A stretch of 64,000 nucleotides of DNA from Berghia stephanieae (taxonomy: Eukaryota; Mollusca; Gastropoda; Nudibranchia; Aeolidiidae), in assembly GCA_034508935.3 (NCBI GenBank), contig CM067452.1, positions 7,528,019-7,592,018 of the forward strand, written 5' to 3'. The notes below the pieces were generated by a model. It worked only from the letters and a program-made list of their open reading frames with translations. It made no database searches and was not told the origin of the DNA. The translations under genes were made by a program, and so were the position numbers. Positions 42,401 through 54,027 of the stretch are shown piece after piece. Each line of letters opens with the position of its first letter. The stretch's first letter is position 1.

Positions 42401-42489
42401 TGTTCCACAGGCTTGCCATGAAGTGTGATTGGCTTTCTTAGTTGGGAAATGTCCTCATCTGGCTCTTTTGTCTTCGACTTTGGTGCCAT
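39445..42489 (-). CDS. ZNF800: ZNF800-type C2H2 zinc-finger protein
   Basis: A 1014-residue frame. The N-terminal block LRNLLLSECDIIFECKVCRA, then LFRDLPNFISHKRRFC, is strikingly like vertebrate ZNF800 ([20 protein letters not shown]), a nuclear zinc-finger protein; the mollusc role is inferred. Fingers: C56/C59/H72/C77, about 391-414 (CSGCQGIFSSRKSLQFHMKTH), 420-445, 596-620 and a pair at about 933-987 (CRKCGTTFSSKTALKTHVVRKH and the next); long disordered Ser/Lys-rich linkers lie between. I start at ATG 42489 (strong context, AAGATGG) because CTACAG just upstream looks like a splice acceptor; an in-frame Met 19 codons earlier is probably intronic. It is longer than human ZNF800 and ends at TGA 39447-39445, where a -1 frame continues. 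Confidence 0.88.
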   Translation of the reverse strand: MAPKSKTKEPDEDISQLRKPITLHGKPVEQILNSIHYGSPELRNLLLSECDIIFECKVCRALFRDLPNFISHKRRFCSKSVAELNHFTIGESPDERVIIVQPQAVDESEIAKAQSSSSSSRPNLDDTLQQIRAGEIGNSFAFQVYTNAAAKLRHQKDHTRITSLRPREIPTNSNAVFVDVKTTSVNIHDRVQNDETDSDVKSNRSAEQTVSSNRRKAGAGKKRVNSLSNNSNNNEKRLRNRSSTHNNKATSKKCDELTDRLIQELKVIRNKSKGKSQENQHSQVIKDLKPDSLKDDSNSSMSALNDNNRDLIGAKSRGTSLSCDVKTGKDKDVFELRGQHFKDDLHKKVNSLTVSKNNGPQSYYSVSSDDSGEEVDDDGDHEKITGKSKRSLICSGCQGIFSSRKSLQFHMKTHHSVKTMFYPCPLCSNVYYYYTTLTRHLRINHNKTKKEVDEMNQMLKAKAFSKASPSQESSTRTGVKLGTRQSSRYKDKFISRRIGNAPFIFSSITKGKKVSAKRDPALNGKYHKSEKPVSKESVDRPEISNKMENEKAKQTKSCESELQHKKSFSLACQSASNKARPGEEAKSFKDIGMQMQTCPKCSRLFGRKSTYEKHIIVCSGKIDILCGSENDSKIVKDMCVDNSVNQLSSTRSKVRDTRAVSPSSSNAHKTAINSQTMRVATSAKKDQIDVEEASEKLSRLKDSSHSSPPEVVSRNLKVSLRQCKDLSPVKLKAEDSGHSLTPRRNIFSSLQDEMSPSFLRNVKNEQKDGASSNVISESSLTRTRSRGDLDISDCNALAKPDCGDTKLDKNLPQKDGVGVDKKSPVQERPKRKRKVPSRNLEAIAMLQKIQHTVRAESSSSEKRARYLDAESNEIISSKRQNTVLSAPELNGHGSDVDNTVFQRKRRSSKIFVSNNNKLECYNLSKAEKFMNMKKFKCRKCGTTFSSKTALKTHVVRKHLRWSRFQCKLCSFNCFFRSECCIHINRSHFNKGNKLHRNQSIGSLISIFLKKVLRL

Positions 42490-43600
42490 CTTTTTTCTGT
42501 AGAATTTCAATTTTAAAAAAGTTTTAAAAAAATTATTGAGTGACATTTTTAATCAAATTCGAATTCTTCGAAATGTAAAAAATAATTATTATTTTAAGTA
42601 AAAAATAACACCTCATTAAATGGCAGAAAATTTATCAATGTCTCATTAATTAATAAAAGCAAATAACAAAGTAAACCAAGAAGAAACATTCACACAATAT
42701 TATTCAGAGACTTGAAGTGCCTTGAGAACCATCAAGTGTTAAAGATGGAAAAAGATCTTCAGACCAACAGTCCCTTAAAATGGATAGAGACAGATGGAGG
42801 GAATTTGTCAGTACAATAAGAGAAGCTACCGAGGTGTCCCAGTCGGATGATTAGGAAACGGACGACAAGAAGTCAAGGCAAATTGGAAAAGCACAAACGA
42901 GGTTTTGAAAGGCACGGTGAGTAGAGCCGGCACTTATGTTGATAAAATAGGCAGTGAGGCAGACAGTGAGGCTGGTCCTTAACTCGTCAAATCAAGAGGA
43001 AAATGATGAGGTGTGAGTAATCTTGGTCTGTGGTAACACTGCTTAGTCGTGTCAAATCATGAATAATTGTTGGAAAACTAAAACGGGAACTCTAAGGAAA
43101 AATACATAAATAATTTCATTTTTTATCTCCATAATTTTAGTTAAAAATCCAAATATAGGGGGGGGGGGGGGGGGGGAATCTAAATTTGGTCCATCAAAAA
43201 TATGTCTAAAACTAAAACTAATTTAATATGCATGAGTTGACAGTTATGAAATGTTCCTTTTATTTTCTTTTCTTATTTATGTTTTCATCGATTTTGTTAT
43301 TGGCTGAAGATGGGGTTTGAGCCTGAAATGTTCCTTGTTTAGTATTTTATTCTTATATTCATTTCTGTTTATTACTTTTTACAGTCCACAGCTTCCAGCA
43401 GCTTAGTATCACTAGGTACTTCTTGTGCTCTTCCATCATAGCTTTAGAACATCCCTTCCATTTTTTGGATTTTGTACACAATCCCTTTAGATTAATCTAA
43501 ACACTCTTTTAATGGATAATTTGGGATATCTATAAAATAAACAATGTTGACTGACAAATGATAGAAGAAAATGATAAAATCAAAGTTGTATCTATTATTT
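42490..43600. other. Upstream side of the ZNF800-type gene, with one R6
   Basis: The probable 5' intron or leader of the minus-strand gene begins here. A poly(G) tract is at 43159-43177 and an R6 copy at 43304-43425. No upstream exon can be named. Confidence 0.45.
43304..43425 (+). repeat. R6 repeat with hammerhead-like core
   Basis: CTGAAGATGGGGTTTGAGCC then TGAAATGTTCC: intact CTGAAGA, a GG(G)/(C)CC-type stem II and GAAA. It ends CCACAGCTTCCAGCAGCTTA. Confidence 0.55.
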
Positions 43601-43604
43601 ATTT

Positions 43605-44142
43605 ATTTTTAAGGGTTTTACGGTGCTCGCAACACATTTAGGTTATAAAAGGAAGTAAAAAAGAAGGAAATGGGATAGTAAAAAGTTCTAGAATTACAAT
43701 TAAAGCACCCAAGAAAAAGTGCGACATAGGGGAACTGAGAACAAATAGGGATCAGATGTAGATTCCAAGAGAGTACCACCAATGTACTTAGTTTGAGATC
43801 ACCTATAAGTATAAGTCTCATCCAGACAAAAGCACAACATCCAACAAAAAGGAATACACTCAAATGCTTACATTATACATTTAAAATAACAAGTATAATA
43901 ATACATAACAGAGAGATGATTTACAAGGACAAAAAAATCATCTCCCAAAACAATAACTGTGCATTTGACTGTTTCCCTCCCAGCTAGGACTCTGGCCAGG
44001 ACCAAGACAAAACCAAGTAATCTCATTCCAAGTCCAAGACAAAGACAGAAAGCATGTTGGAAAACGTATATAAGGGGATAGAAGACATATTATGTTCCCC
44101 CCTGCCCACTATGGGAGATCAGGAACCCCATCCAGAAATCAA
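43605..44142 (-). repeat. Retroposon E, full copy
   Basis: AAGGGTTTTACGGTGCTCGC to AGGAACCCCATCCAGAAA. The same variants as the 29176 copy (GGGATCAGATGTAGATTCC) suggest the two are close relatives. Confidence 0.87.
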
Positions 44143-44204
44143 AGTTGGATCTACATGTTTTTTCATCCTACAGAAATTCAAATCATTGCCTTTACCAAAG
44201 CGGT

Positions 44205-44480
44205 AAACTTTTCAAAGAGCTAAAATGGGACAACCTAACAATGTTAGTAACAAGCAATACTGTCATAACCCGAAATGGATGTATGTTTGGACTATAATAA
44301 AATATAATCTAGATTCGTTTAAAATTGCTAGTCAAAAAAATCATTATTCAGGAACACGTTAGGGTCATTTCTTTACGTATGAACAGTCCAATAAAAAAAA
44401 TAAATCTGTATTTCTATATTTCCAGATTGCCAAATCGGGAGTTGCCTGCTTTGATTTCCTCATTAGTATGCCAATTTTTT
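44205..44480. repeat. Repeat F, diverged copy
   Basis: CTTTTCAAAGAGCTAAAATG, CAACCTAACA and AGATTGCCAAATCGGGAG; relative of 25329-25612. Confidence 0.5.
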
Positions 44481-44666
44481 ATGATGCAACTCAAGAACTA
44501 CCATAAATTAGCAACTCTAGTATCTGTCCACAATAATTTTCTTGTATTTGTGGAGGGAGGGGGCGAATTCCAAATATGTGTCTCATGATGACTTTTTTCA
44601 TGCATCATACTTCAATATTAACCTTTTCAGTGCGACTATCTCATCATCTCCACAATGCAGCCAGTG

Positions 44667-44690
44667 GGGGGGGGGGGGGGGGGGGGGGGC
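44667..44690. repeat. Poly(G) tract
   Basis: About 22 uninterrupted guanines. Confidence 0.95.
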
Positions 44691-44921
44691 TATTATAACA
44701 ATGAATGGCCCCACAATGTGACCACTCTTGTGAAAAAATAGTATGATAACGTAAAAGAAACCAAAATTGTACACAATTACTATGAACCAAGTAAAAGAAA
44801 CTTGGTTTTCTAGTTTTAGAACCACAATCAGTTTGCATCAGGAGGATCCTAGAATTGAAATTTTGCCGCCGAATTCCAAATCTCAATTGCGTTTCACTTG
44901 TCAACATGGATAGTCACAGCC

Positions 44922-45172
44922 AAAGCAGACCTCCCTACTACTACACGAAAAATGTGTAAAATTACTTAATTTCTAATTCCAAGTCATTAACACTTATTGG
45001 AAATGAAAGTTGATATCAGAGTACATAATTATAAAGATTTTGGAGTGTCATTCCATCATTGTGAGGGCAAATTGTTGATCAACAAGGTTAATTATAACAA
45101 CTACTATTTTTATCTCCTAAAAATTACGAATTAAAAAAATTTCAAGTTGGCAGGTCTTGCCAAAGAGAATTT
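44922..45172. repeat. R5 element
   Basis: GCAGACCTCCCTACTACTAC at the left and TTCAAGTTGGCAGGTCTTGC at the right, with GCCAAAG beside each end. It contains GAAAGTTGATATCAGAG and TAAAAATTACGAATT. Confidence 0.6.
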
Positions 45173-46600
45173 CTGCTGAACAAATGTTGACTTTAATTCA
45201 AAGGATGTTTTTAAAAGTGATGAAAAACTTGATACAAGTGAGCCGAAAGATGAATATATTTGTAATTGTAATAATATTGAATGGAAAATGAGCAAGAAAC
45301 TGAATATAAGAACCATTCTCAACAAGTGGGATTTCAAAGGGCGTCACAAAAATTCGATGAAACAAATCATCACACTTAAACTTAAAGTAAATAAAAATGC
45401 ACTCACAATGAACCAAACGTGAGGAGTAGCAAACAAATACATACTAAAAACAATATCAGCTATCTAGATTTTTAAATTAAATTTTTTTTGATCAAAATAC
45501 CCTGTTTCCTCTCATCATTAGAAAATGGTGGAACCATGCAAAGAGAGATATTGGTATTGACCTATTGGTGTCTTTACTATAAGGGCATTTAAATGGACTT
45601 CACGATGAAGTGACAATACAATTGTTTCATTTGTGCATCTGTTTGAATTAATCCATTATGAATGAGTTCTAGTAATTTGTAGCCCGTCTCAATCTCATTG
45701 AATTATTTTGTAATATTGCTTAACTATTTCAAAAAATTTTCTTTCTATTTTTGGATATTTGTGATTCCAAACTGAGTACCCACAGTCTACTTTATTGGCT
45801 TAATTAGGCTTATACTATAGCAATCATCTTTTGATTGATTTTTGGCAGGTTTAATGTGTTACACGTCATAAATCCTGAGTTGGAATTTTGCCTTCAGTCC
45901 TCTGCCCGTTGAAGTTTCCTGTCCATGTCAACAATAACTCCCAGGTACTTTGCTTTGCATGTTGATCTCTTTTAGAATGTTTTCATGCATTTCATTATTT
46001 TATTTGAAATTCTCAAAACCTGGCAGATTTAAAACTGGATGAAATTTGAAAAAGTAATAACAACTATGAACGCTGTTCCTTGGGGTACTCCTGAATTAAC
46101 CAGAATTTCATTTCTCTCTACTCTTCTTCATTATCACTGTTTGGGTCCTATTTGAAAGAAATAAATTAAAAACCAACTTCTTGCATGTCCTGAAATTCAA
46201 CACATTTTTAGTTTTATTAAAAAGACCCGTGTGTGGTCTACTTTGTCAAAAACATTTTTTAAAAGAGAAATTCAGAATCATGGAGTCTCATGGAGTCAAT
46301 TTGGCCTTGGCATTTAAAACAATTGCTACACAAAGTCATTAATGTTATTACCAAGATTCCCAGTTCCTTGTTTGCTTAAAAGGCATACTGGACGGTAGGT
46401 ACAGAGAATTTTGTAAAATGTACGGTAATAAACAAAAATTAACATAGCAGCTTCAAAAAACAAAAAACAAAAAAAAAACAAAAAAAGAACAAAATACCAA
46501 ACATGGAACTTTTTGAGCTAAAAACCATTCTGCCAACAACAACAAAAACAAAGAACAAACATAAATATACATTACAATCATGTTTTCATTGTTTTTTCGT
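45173..46600. other. Gap with nothing recognised
   Basis: AT-rich sequence. A weak resemblance to retroelement 3' regions near 45890-46100 could not be supported by a protein motif. No gene is called. Confidence 0.4.
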
Positions 46601-46605
46601 TGTTG

Positions 46606-46735
46606 GTTGATGAAGGGTTTTGAGCCCGAAACGTTCCATGTTTGGTATTTTGTTCTTTTTTTTTTTTAAGCTGTTATCTTTATTTTTGTTTATAACTTTT
46701 CAATTCCCAGCTTCTAGAAGCTCAATATCATATAG
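46606..46735 (+). repeat. R6 repeat with hammerhead-like core
   Basis: GGTTGATGAAGGGTTTTGAG then CCCGAAACGTTCC: TTGATGA (one change from CUGAUGA), GGG/CCC stem II, GAAA and ACGT stem III. It ends CCCAGCTTCTAGAAGCTCAA. Confidence 0.55.
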
Positions 46736-46887
46736 CGAATTTTGTAGTGGTCTCAATTGTCTGGCATGACTGTGTATCATGACATGTTCTAGCAGTTTGC
46801 AAGTCATTCATGATAAATAGATCGGTCTGCAGTCTTCAGATTTTGATTTATCTCCCCTTTTAAATAACAGCGTCATCTTTGTATCTT

Positions 46888-47157
46888 CCATGGGACCCAA
46901 TAGCTCAGGTGGTAGAGCACTCGATTCTCACGCAAAGGAACAGAGATCGAACTTGGATGCGGTCAAGATTTTTGTTCTGACCCCCCCCCCCCTCTTTCTT
47001 TCCACCCAGCAGTGACGAGTTGTTGGATCTGGTGGAAAGTACTTTGCAATAGACCAGTGTCCTATCCAAAGGGTAGGAAGCAATTGCTATGGTCCTTTTC
47101 AAGCTATAGAAACAGGGTTAAAATCCGACTCCAGGGCCTAATGGCTCTGAAGGACTA
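46888..47157 (+). repeat. SINE B
   Basis: GGGACCCAATAGCTCAGGTG, GTAGAGCACTCG, B-box remnant AGATCGAACTTGG, poly(C) in the body, and end GGCTCTGAAGGACTAA. Confidence 0.86.
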
Positions 47158-48280
47158 ATTTTTAAATCTTTTTCTTAGTACTTTTTAAATGATACCTAAA
47201 AGAAAAAATGTCCTTTGCAAATTAATATAATCTTTAATTTCCTGATATTTCAGATGAGGTATCACATCAGCTTTATTTTCTGATAAATTGACTTGAGATT
47301 TTAAAGTCTTTTTTAGAGATACCATCCATTTCAGAAAACACTTCATTTTCAGGTACCAAGGCATCTTGATAAAACCAAAAACTGTCAACCGGAAATATTG
47401 GTTAACTTTAAGCAATGTTGACTTCATCCATTATCTACAGAACACATTTTTAAGATAAATAACAAAAAAAAATTGGGACCAACAAAGACTTTTAGCAGAA
47501 TTTGACTTCACTTTAAGTCCACTGTATATTATACTACAGGCAGAGGGAATACAGAAGCAAATTGGCCATGTGATGTCTTGACTTCTGTTGGGTCCTGTAC
47601 TAGAACTATCTAGTTAACCTGTAGCTGTTGTCTGTGTGTTTTATCCTGGTTTTTACTTCATTTGTAGGTTTTGTCAAACTGCAAATATTTTTTGTTGTCT
47701 TTATTATTATTATTATTTTAAAACACAAAAGATAAATCGCTTTGTACAGGCTTGTTCGCATTAAAAAAAAATAATTAAAGTATTTTTCTTTGATTTTGTC
47801 AGAATTTCAAGTTTTCTTTCTACCCTCATTTTCCCCCTTATTTACTTATTTGATCATTTTCTCTTTGTGCTGAACCATGTGTGTTGAAATATACTGGCTG
47901 TAATTGCTGTTGGTGCATGGTTGTCAATGATCATTTTGAATTAATTTGCAACATTATTACATATTTGAGATTACATAAAATACACTTGATTATAAATTCC
48001 CTTTCAAAACATTTTATTTCTGATTCCTTATCATCACATTTTTTTTCAAATTCCAAAGAAAGGTAGATTTTTTATTCGCCTGTTTGAGATCAATTTTGAA
48101 GTTATAAAGTCAATTTCATGGTCTCTCATCAAGGGAACAGATTTTGTTTCATAATAATAGACCTGGGTTATTTGTAACGAATAAGTCCAAAGTCCAATGT
48201 AGTCTCTATGTGTGAGTGAGTATTTTACAGTCAATAATGTAATTCCAGTCTAAGACTAAGAAGATGTTCATTGTCTGTGA
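47158..48280. other. Gap with nothing recognised
   Basis: AT-rich spacer between SINE B and the LINE 3' end. No gene or repeat family of this window was identified. Confidence 0.4.
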
Positions 48281-48422
48281 ATCAAGAATAGAATAGAATA
48301 GAAGGTATCGACGTCACTTGATTAGGCCACTGGCCTGTCGCGGAGTCTTTCCAGTCACTGAATGTCTTGTTCACAACTGATCTAATGCATTTCCCTACCT
48401 GATCTTGTGATCAGGGGCTAGC

Positions 48423-51400
48423 CTACACTACACTTTCTCTACTGATCTTTTGATCATAGCTATTTTGGGTGGGAGGCACTTCTACACTATGCACATAACT
48501 TTCCATCACAGCATCTAATCTATTCTTGAAAGCATTGACACTCGGCGCTTCAACGACATTTGCTGGCAATGCGTTCCAACGTTCAATTACTCTCTGTGTA
48601 AAAAAGTTCTGTCGAAGGGTGGTTTTAACCCTGGGTTTCATAAGTTTATATGAGTGGCCCCTGGTGACTGATTTTTTGTCTACTGTGAACAGCCTATCCT
48701 GAGTCGCGTACAAGCAATGTGTGAATTTATAGGTCTCAATCATATCACCTCTCAAACGCCGATAGACCATACTTGGCAGTCCTACTCTTTTCAGGCGCTG
48801 TTCATAACTCAAGTCCTTGAGTCCACTAACGTTAACGACCTTTGTTGCTCGCCTAAGCACACTCTCTATAAGTTTCTTATCTTTCTCAAGGTAAGGTGCC
48901 CATACACAGTTTCCGAACTCCAAATGTGGTCGGACCAAAGCTGCAAACATTAACTTCATAGTGTCACAGTCAAGATAGTCAAAAGATCTCCTTATCAGTC
49001 CAAGCATTCTGTTAGCTTTGTTGACCTGCCTTTCCAAATGCTGTGAAAACTTGAGCTCTGGGTCCATATGAACTCCAGATCTTTCTCCAATGTTGTCTCT
49101 TGTAAATCAATTATCTCCTCACTCCCATGTTTTCTCATTTTGTAGGTTGCTTTCTGGTTTTTGTTGCCTAAATGGAGCACTTTGCATTTGTCGGCATTAA
49201 ACTTTAGCTGCCAAGTATCAGCCCAATCGACCAAACTATCAAGATCACTCTGAAGTCTCTTTATATCAACCTCACTGTCAGCCTCACCATAAACTTTCGT
49301 ATCATCTGCATACATAGAACACAAGCCTGATACAGTCTCTGGTAAATCATTGATGAATGCTACGAAAAGTGATGGTCCAAGCACACTACCTTGTGGCACC
49401 CCACTCCTTACACACGCCCAATCAGACAACTGTCCGTTAATACAAACTCGTTGACGCCTGTCCGTAAGAAAATTAACAATCCAGGCAAGTACTTCACCTT
49501 GAACTCCAAGTGCCCTCAGTTTGACCTTTAGGCGCTCATGCAGGACAGAGTCAAATGCCTTTGAAAAATCTAGGTAAATTGCGTCTACGGAAGACCCACT
49601 GTCTAATAGAGATGTCCAGTCTTCTAGGGTAGCTAACAAGTTTGTTACACATGAACGCCCAGACACAAAGCCATGTTGGCAACCTGATAACAGTTCATTT
49701 GAGGTCAGATGGTCAATCAGGCTGTCTCTAACAATTCCTTCCATAACTTTGCATATCACACTTGTAAGGCTGACAGGCCGATAATTTCCTGGTGAACTCT
49801 TTTCTCCTTTCTTAAACAGGGGTGTGACCTGCGCTTCTTTCCAGTCTGAAGGAAGAACACCTTCCCTCAAGGATTTCTCAAACACGAGAGCCAGAGGGCC
49901 AGCAAGCTGAACAGCTAGTTCCTTTAGTACCCTAGGGTGGAAACCATCCGGACCTGGCGACTTGTTTGGATTCAAGGAAAGAAGTCGCTTTCGAACATCT
50001 TCACTGTCTATAGCTATACTCTCCAGTTTAGTGCCAGTGTCTTTCATCTCACATTCTGGTACATCACTAAGGTCCTCATTTGTGAAAACACTACTAAAAA
50101 AGGAGTTTAGCACGTTTGCCTTTCCTTTATCAGATGACACTTTTCTTTCTCCATCCTTTAAGTCAGCCACTCCCTCTTGTGTTCTAGTTTTTGTCCTGGC
50201 GTAAGCAAAAAATGCCTTAGGGTTTTTCTTTGCGTTCTGAGCAATATTCTTTTCCAAGTTCCTAACTGCGGACCTACAAGCACTTTTAGCCTGGTTCCTA
50301 GCACTAGTGTATAGCAGGTAGTCCTTGCCATCTCTTGACTGCATATACTTTTGATAAGCGTGCTTCTTTTTCTGAATTTTAGCAGTCACATCACTGTTCA
50401 TCCACTGTGGTCTGGACCTAGCAACACCAATCTTCACCTTAGGCACGCAAACCTCAATAACAGACATAACCTCCTTCTTGACTGTATTCCAAGCAACTGT
50501 TACGTCCATGTCTCTAATTTTGTCAGAAATGTTAAGAGATTGCACAGAGTCCCTAAGCATGTTATAGTCACCTTTTGTATAATTGAAACGATTCCCAAGC
50601 TGTGCCTTCCTCTCTGTATAACATTTCAAGCCAAACAGTAAAGTCTGATGATGGCTTTTGCCTAATGGTGCACTATGTCTAACTGTCTAAATCATGTCTT
50701 GCTCACTGGTGAACACTAAGTCAAGAACATTTGGGGTCTGTTCATTTGGAAAATGTATCGGCTTTTTCACATGCTGAACAAGAAAGCTGTCCCTAACAGC
50801 TTCCATAAACTTTGACGATGGATGATCACAGTCTTTGGGAGAAATTTCATCAACCCATTTCAGTGCTGGATGGTTGAAGTCGCCAACTACCAAGACATGA
50901 GACCTGCCCACTGACAATTTGACTAAAAGCTCATTTACTAGAACATCATTTTCTTTTGAACTACTGGGAGACCTATACACTGTGCCCACTAAAAGGCTAT
51001 CTTTTGACTTGAGAGAAATCTCACACCACACTGACTCTTGTGCTGTTTGATTCTTGCTATCCAGCTTCACAGGTTGAGCACCATGACTTTTCTTTACCCA
51101 CACTGCAACACCCCTATGGCACTGGTCCTGACCCATATTGTGAAAACAATCATAACCCTGTAGCTGCAGTTCAACTGGTTCAATCCTTCCACTGTGATTC
51201 TTTGGCAATGTCTCTGTAATACACACAATGTCTGCACCTTCATGCGCTATCACACTTAAAAGTTCACTCCTTTTATTCATTACAGAGTCTGCATTTGTGT
51301 AAAAGCATTTTAAAGGTCCATTATGTACAGGTACTGTTTTATGACTAGAGACACTCTGTACACTGTTTTTATGATTGGAGACGCTATGTACACTGGATTT

Positions 51401-51550
51401 ATGACTTGATACACTATTTACACTGTTTTTATGACTAGAGATGCTATTTACATTGTTTTTTTGACTAGAGACACTATTTACACTGTTTTTAATACTAGAG
51501 ACACTATGTACACTGTTTTTATGACTATTTACACTGTCTTTCGGCTTATT
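48423..51550 (-). pseudogene. LINE ORF2: endonuclease and reverse transcriptase
   Basis: Domains in order: linker repeats, APE-like endonuclease (IVCITETLP near 51215, LVVGDFNHPALKW near 50890, NVLDLVF near 50715), then reverse transcriptase (NPNKSPGPDGFHP, NYRPVSLTSVICKVMEGIV, YLDFSKAFDSVLH, SGVPQGSVLGP, MYADDTKVY with the catalytic YADD) and a C-terminal region ending in RWNALPANVVEAPSVNAFK. An in-frame TAG at 50687-50689 replaces a residue at the end of the endonuclease, and one G is missing near 49076 (DLEFIW instead of DLGVHMDPEL). It copies the LINE RNA into a nicked target; the product is inactive as it stands. Confidence 0.92.
51330..51545 (-). repeat. 30-bp minisatellite encoding NSVNSVSSHK repeats
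   Basis: On the minus strand about six to seven 30-bp units encode variants of NSVNSVSSHK (NSVHSVSS, NNVNSISSHK, SSVHSVSNHK) in frame with the endonuclease that follows. The array lies between ORF1 and the first endonuclease motif (NGPFKCFYTNADSV). Confidence 0.9.
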
Positions 51551-51577
51551 GCCTACTTTGCTTCCACCGGAGGGAAA

Positions 51578-52338
51578 TCTTCGGTCACCCCGACTTGTCT
51601 GCTGTTAGTCCTTTGTTTTGCTTTCTGGTGGCATTGACAACTCTCCCATACCTCACTATCCAATTCTCATCCCCCCCCCTGACTCTTGGTTTCCTCTCGC
51701 TTTTTGTTCCTCAACTCGATCAGATTCTTCATTTCCTGCCTTTCTAAAGGGGTAGAGTCTTTCTTAATGTACACGTTCTTGAACTCATCTACATCTTTCA
51801 GTTTTCTAGCTTCCTTCAAGACTCTATTAATCTGCGTTTTGTCCTTGACAGTGACTAACATGGGTCTGGTTGCAATTTTGCCATCCTTTGGTATAAGTCT
51901 CTTGCATATCACAACATCTACTGACTGTCCCAACTGGCGACTACACAGGTCTTTCACATATTCAGTGTCAGCAGAAATCCTCTCCTCCATCTCTGCAGCC
52001 TGACTTTCTGGGACCCCAAAAAACACCAAGTTTGATTCCCTACGAATACGGTCAGTCATCTCCTGAGTAGTTGCAGAACTAGCTTTGCTTGCCAAATCCT
52101 CCCTCTCCTTCTCTGAAATTCCCTTTGCCTTATTTCCTACTGCCTCTGTCTGAGCTTTCTTCAACTTCTCAAAGTCAGCTTTCAAACTAGAAATTTCCTT
52201 CTTCACATCATCTAAAATCATCTGTCTAAAATCAGAAAAAAGTTCAAGACACTTCCCTTCAATCAGCTGCTCTGCTCTGATTGCTGACATGGCTGGATTC
52301 TCGCAATCCTCACAGAACCAGTGTAGATGGGAGGACAT
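51578..52338 (-). pseudogene. LINE ORF1, RNA-binding-type protein
   Basis: Minus-strand frame from ATG 52338, beginning MSSHLHWFCEDCENPAMS (a half PHD-type finger with WFC--C), then a coiled-coil segment (DDVKKEISSLKADFEKLKKA), then an RRM-like block (ESNLVFFGVPE to RPMLVTVKDKTQINRVLKEA), the usual layout of CR1-type ORF1. The frame breaks in a G run at about 51668-51677; past it DENWIVRYGRVVN continues in another frame to a stop near 51578. Confidence 0.85.
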
Positions 52339-52385
52339 CAAGAATTGTTTTACTTTTGTTTACAGTTACAGCTTCCTCAATTATT

Positions 52386-54025
52386 ACAGTTAACCTCATT
52401 CAGACAAATTAAGTTAAGCCTCCTGCTGGTACTGGTATCCGAAGTAAAGATTTGCTAATATTATTGACAGCCTTGAGGTCTGTCTAGATTGATTTCACAC
52501 ACATACCACCCCAGCCCCAAGTGCTAACAGTCCATTTAAGTAATTTGAATTATAGACAGGTCTACAGATACTTGAAATTAAATTAAATTTTCAGTTCAAA
52601 TTTACTAAATTACATCAACTTCATCAACATCTACTCTGAAATTAGATTCTCCCGCCTACGCTCTGACTCTGTGTCCTTGTATATTCTAGACTCTACTCAT
52701 GAGTGGTAGAAGTAGAGTGAATGAAAACAATCATTATCAATCTTTTCTTGAAATTTATCAAAATGAGAATTTGAGATGAGGTATTATTATTTTTATTTGT
52801 GTGGGAGGAGCATGAATTGTCATTGTATTGTAAGATTAACATGAAATTGCTCTTCACTAAGTGCCTCCTCATTTGATTTGGGAATGACAGGGACAGTGCC
52901 GGGAATGAAGATTTGTCTATGTCTGAATAATTGAGATAATTTATCGAAGTGTAAATTCGTGACGAAGACACATCGTCTTCTTTCCAATGTTCCTTGCCTT
53001 GCTTACACTACACTCCTACACCCTTCATTCATCGTATGTAATGTTATTTGGTTGCACAATTTCCCGACCATAACATCGGCAATTTCTTGTTTTCCTTACA
53101 CCATATTTACTTCATTCTACAATGAAAATTTGAAACAGAGCTTAGTTAGTAAGATTAGCACATTAACTAGCTTTACCAGGATAAATTTGAGGAGAAATTT
53201 CAATTCAAACAATATCAATTCTCTCCCAGTTTGTGGTTACTTGAGTCATCCATGGTGACCTAATTTTCTTTTTGATTCCTTTTTTTTTCTCTTTCGTCTT
53301 CTTTAGAAACGAGGACCGTGCGCTAATCGAAATGAATACTCAGTACCATTTTGATTCGAACTAAGTACTCTTATACATATATCGATTCTTTAATCCCGGT
53401 TCTCATTGCTGTTATTATTTTTATCTTTATTTATTTAGATATGTATTTTTGGTGGTTGTTGTTGTTGTTTTTTGGTGTGTGTTGGTTATTTTTTGTTGCT
53501 TTTTTGTCTTTCGTTTTTTTTGTTGCATTTTGTTTGTTTTTCCTAATTAAAAAAATAGATTCAGAATAATGCATCTTTAAAAATCGAATCCTACAAACTG
53601 AGTGCGCTTCGCAATGACCCTAGCACAGGGCATACATACAGCTTTGCCTTGCCCTAGCAGGATATATTAAACAGAACCAAATTTGAGTGTGTGATGTTGT
53701 TGTTTTGTTTTGCTTTTAGTTTTTGTGTTATTTTAATTTCCCATTAAATAAGTAAATAGACCCGGAATATCCCTTACTTTTTAAAAAGATAAAATTCTCC
53801 AAAACTGAGTGCACTTGCAATGCTAAGCAGGATATTTGGAACCACAATTAAGTTTCCTACTGTACAAGTGACATGTTAGGCGTTCTTTTAATGTACTGAC
53901 TTTCTGACTTAAAGCCTCCCGCTTTCGATATCATTCAACTTCGCATCTTCAACCTTTCCTCTTATTTTTGTAGCAATAATCCTCTAATTGTCACCGTCTT
54001 GTGCGTTTTTCTGATTATTGATAGC
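52386..54025. other. Gap with nothing recognised
   Basis: No coding region or repeat family was recognised. T-rich stretches (53450-53540) give spurious frames. Confidence 0.4.
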
Positions 54026-54027
54026 CC

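Larger units (their letters stand above)
48287..52385 (-). mobile_element. LINE (CR1/jockey-like), nearly full length
   Basis: Minus-strand non-LTR retrotransposon with ORF1, a minisatellite-encoded linker, an APE-type endonuclease, reverse transcriptase and a pentanucleotide 3' tail (TATTC repeated; GAATA on the plus strand at 48286-48302). The 5' end is probably truncated, because the PHD-like finger of ORF1 is only half present. The breaks seen are a frameshift in a G run late in ORF1, one nonsense codon and one frameshift in ORF2. This is a recently active but dead copy. Confidence 0.92.

Noticed and set aside
42490-42546. Use of the earlier in-frame ATG (MSLNN) for the ZNF800-type protein
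   Set aside because: The 19 codons are AT-rich, hydrophobic-basic and end in CTACAG before a second ATG with a better context, so they look like intron end.
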